Below are positions 62,623-64,000 of a stretch of 64,000 nucleotides of DNA, piece after piece. How positions within the stretch are numbered: the stretch's first letter is position 1; the number at the start of each line of letters is the position of its first letter. The position numbers and the translations under genes were made by a program. Under the pieces are notes generated by a model. The model was not told the origin of the DNA. It was given only the letters and a program-made list of their open reading frames with translations, and did no database searches. This DNA is from Pseudomonas sp. PB106. GTDB taxonomy: Bacteria > Pseudomonadota > Gammaproteobacteria > Pseudomonadales > Pseudomonadaceae. Location of the stretch: NCBI RefSeq assembly GCF_009764645.1, contig NZ_RWIM01000099.1:82666-146665 (forward strand), read 5' to 3'.

Positions 62623-63983
62623 GGGAAATCCTTCTCGTGAACGGGATTGAGCGGGCGCAGGGCCGGCGCCGGTTTTACCTGCTGCTGTTGGACCTGACTG
62701 TGAAGCGTAGTCAAGGATTCGCGTAGTTGAACGAGTGTTTGCTCGGCGGTTGGCTGGCGACCGTAAAGCCCGCGTAACAGCCCTTGCAGACGCGGCGCGG
62801 CATCGACCAGTTTCAGGCCCAGCCGACTGCGGCGTAGCCACAGATACAGCGCCGTCAGTTGTGCAGGTTTGCCTTGCAGTTCGGCGTTGATATGTCGCCA
62901 GGCATAGTCAGGCGACTGTTGCCAGGCCAGTTGTCGCGCGTGTTTGCGCGCCTGCCAGCGTTGCCAGCCACGGATGAGGGCTGGGCGGCTCAGATAACCG
63001 ACGCCGATCAGCGCCACCAGCAGACTCAGCCACACCAGCCAGCGCGTGGACAAATACAGACGATGCTGGCCGAGCTGTTTCAGGTCTTCGCTGATCGAGA
63101 ACACCGGTTTGTAGGCGCTGTTGGCAACGGCATCGAACGTCACGGCGGGCACCTGCGTGGTGCGGGTCTGTTTTGCGGCAGAATCCCACCACTTCACCGC
63201 GATCGCCGGCAGGGTGTAGGCGCCGGCCTTGTCGATGCGATAGCTGACACTGTCGATGCGCTGACCGCCAAGAATGTCGCCGCGACCGTCATCGAGGCTG
63301 GTGACTTGCGGGGTTTTCACATAACGGCTCAGGCCGGCGACATCGTCCAGAGCCGGAACGGGCAGGGCCATCGCCAATGCACCGTTGGCTTGCAGGGTCA
63401 GTTGACGGGTGATGCTGTCACCGACTTTCAGCGGGGTGGCCGAATTGACGATGCTTTGCGTGAAGCGCAGGCCTGTGGCGACCAGTGGCGTTTCTCCGGG
63501 TTTGAACCCCGGTGGCTGGGCGGCGCTGAACTGCACGGGTTGGCTCTGCGCACTGATCTCGGTGCTGGACTGGCCGGGCGTGGCGCGCACGGTGAGTGCT
63601 GGAATGTCGAAGCTGCGCGCGACATTCGGGGTGATCAGGTAGCTGTAGCGCAAGCCGTTAAAGGATTGTCCGTCGATGGTCTGGTTGAGGTGCTGGGCCT
63701 GACCGTTCGGCGGCATGACTTGAGCGCCGTCGAGTTTCAGCTCGGGCAGGGTGGCGGCACTGGTGAACCAGGTGTCGGTGAGGACGTCGAGTTGCAGTTC
63801 GACCAGACCGCCAACCATCGCGCCTTCGGCGGGTTGCAGGTGGGCCTGGATTTTGAGTTGGGGGGTGGCTGCAAATGTATTGAAGCTGAGCAGGCTGGTC
63901 AGCAACACAATGCTGATTTTTGTGGTGCTTGCTCGGGCCCCATCGCTGGCAAGCCAGCTCCCACAGAGTTGTCCAGTGTTCAC
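62619..63983 (-). CDS. BatD-like exported protein
   Basis: 454 residues from GTG 63983; the true start is uncertain because the first 20 residues are coded by a REP half element. Signal-like stretch ISIVLLTSLLSFNTFAAT, then the BatD region (DVLTDTWFTSAATLPELKLDGAQVMPP, YLITPNVARSFDIPALTVRATPG), and one membrane helix near 325-345 before a cytoplasmic tail. BatD proteins work with BatA/BatB/MoxR-type genes, which would lie to the right of the window. Confidence 0.85.
   Translation of the reverse strand: MNTGQLCGSWLASDGARASTTKISIVLLTSLLSFNTFAATPQLKIQAHLQPAEGAMVGGLVELQLDVLTDTWFTSAATLPELKLDGAQVMPPNGQAQHLNQTIDGQSFNGLRYSYLITPNVARSFDIPALTVRATPGQSSTEISAQSQPVQFSAAQPPGFKPGETPLVATGLRFTQSIVNSATPLKVGDSITRQLTLQANGALAMALPVPALDDVAGLSRYVKTPQVTSLDDGRGDILGGQRIDSVSYRIDKAGAYTLPAIAVKWWDSAAKQTRTTQVPAVTFDAVANSAYKPVFSISEDLKQLGQHRLYLSTRWLVWLSLLVALIGVGYLSRPALIRGWQRWQARKHARQLAWQQSPDYAWRHINAELQGKPAQLTALYLWLRRSRLGLKLVDAAPRLQGLLRGLYGRQPTAEQTLVQLRESLTTLHSQVQQQQVKPAPALRPLNPVHEKDFP
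63942..63966. repeat. Half of a family B palindrome at the BatD start
   Basis: The right arm of family B (ATCGCTGGCAAGCCAGCTCCCACAG-type) overlaps the first codons of the BatD gene as called. The left arm is absent in the window. Confidence 0.8.
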
Positions 63984-64000
63984 AAAACCGGTGAAAACAC

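Overview
The window looks like a chromosomal segment of a Pseudomonas fluorescens-group bacterium. It has high GC and typical Pseudomonas neighbours: an orphan cbb3-oxidase CcoN, a DUF3302-HlyD-FUSC operon, and a locus resembling phdA-pdtB-exbB2-exbD2. It also carries short palindromic REPIN-like elements of the kind common in this group. Species is inferred from general family knowledge; no search was run.

Region 1 (1-9.9 kb) is an exopolysaccharide locus. Seven leftward genes run from an RfaH-type antiterminator through an EpsL-type barrel, a small Wza-type exporter, a Wzc-type tyrosine autokinase, a WcaJ-type initiating transferase and UDP-glucose dehydrogenase to a WecG/TagA/CpsF glycosyltransferase cut by the window edge. 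A long AT-rich leader with an ops-like motif separates them from a divergent UDP-glucuronate 4-epimerase-type gene. Ugd and the epimerase together could supply UDP-glucuronate and UDP-galacturonate.

Region 2 (9.9-25.8 kb) is accessory metabolism. It holds two small unknown genes, an EamA exporter, a three-subunit periplasmic molybdenum aldehyde dehydrogenase (2Fe-2S, Mo and cytochrome c subunits) with an AraC regulator, and an MFS exporter. Regulator/target pairs follow: LysR/SRPBCC, Lrp/LysE-PanB-MaoC and OYE/LysR. The region ends at a tRNA-Ser(UGA).

Region 3 (25.9-37.8 kb) holds a Bax inhibitor-1-like protein, a single-heme exported protein, an Lrp-type regulator, another EamA exporter, the DUF3302-HlyD-FUSC efflux operon, and an aldehyde dehydrogenase of the non-phosphorylating GAPDH type. 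Next comes a small exported redox operon: cytochrome c lipoprotein, Tat-exported lactone oxidase-like flavoprotein and Tat-exported fold-III PLP enzyme.

Region 4 (38.1-48.4 kb) is the most unusual. It encodes a Phd antitoxin/transposase-N fusion, a TpsB outer-membrane transporter with no TpsA beside it, an ExbB channel fused to DUF2341 and LamG-type domains, ExbD, TonB, a putative porin, a coiled-coil protein, a YbjN-like protein, a parvulin isomerase and a LysR regulator. From memory it matches the phosphate-starvation (PdtA/PdtB, PUMA3) region of P. aeruginosa, but the secreted partner PdtA is not in this window.

Region 5 (48.5-64 kb) has an acetyltransferase, an Asp/Glu racemase, an orphan ccoN with a CcoQ-like partner, a membrane protein of unknown role, an eight-heme TPR cytochrome, a DUF3313-type lipoprotein, a fused MFS/spermidine synthase, and an arylsulfatase-HAD phosphatase-BatD group. 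Four families of REPIN-like palindromes fill the gaps from 34.5 kb rightward; I found none in the first 34 kb.
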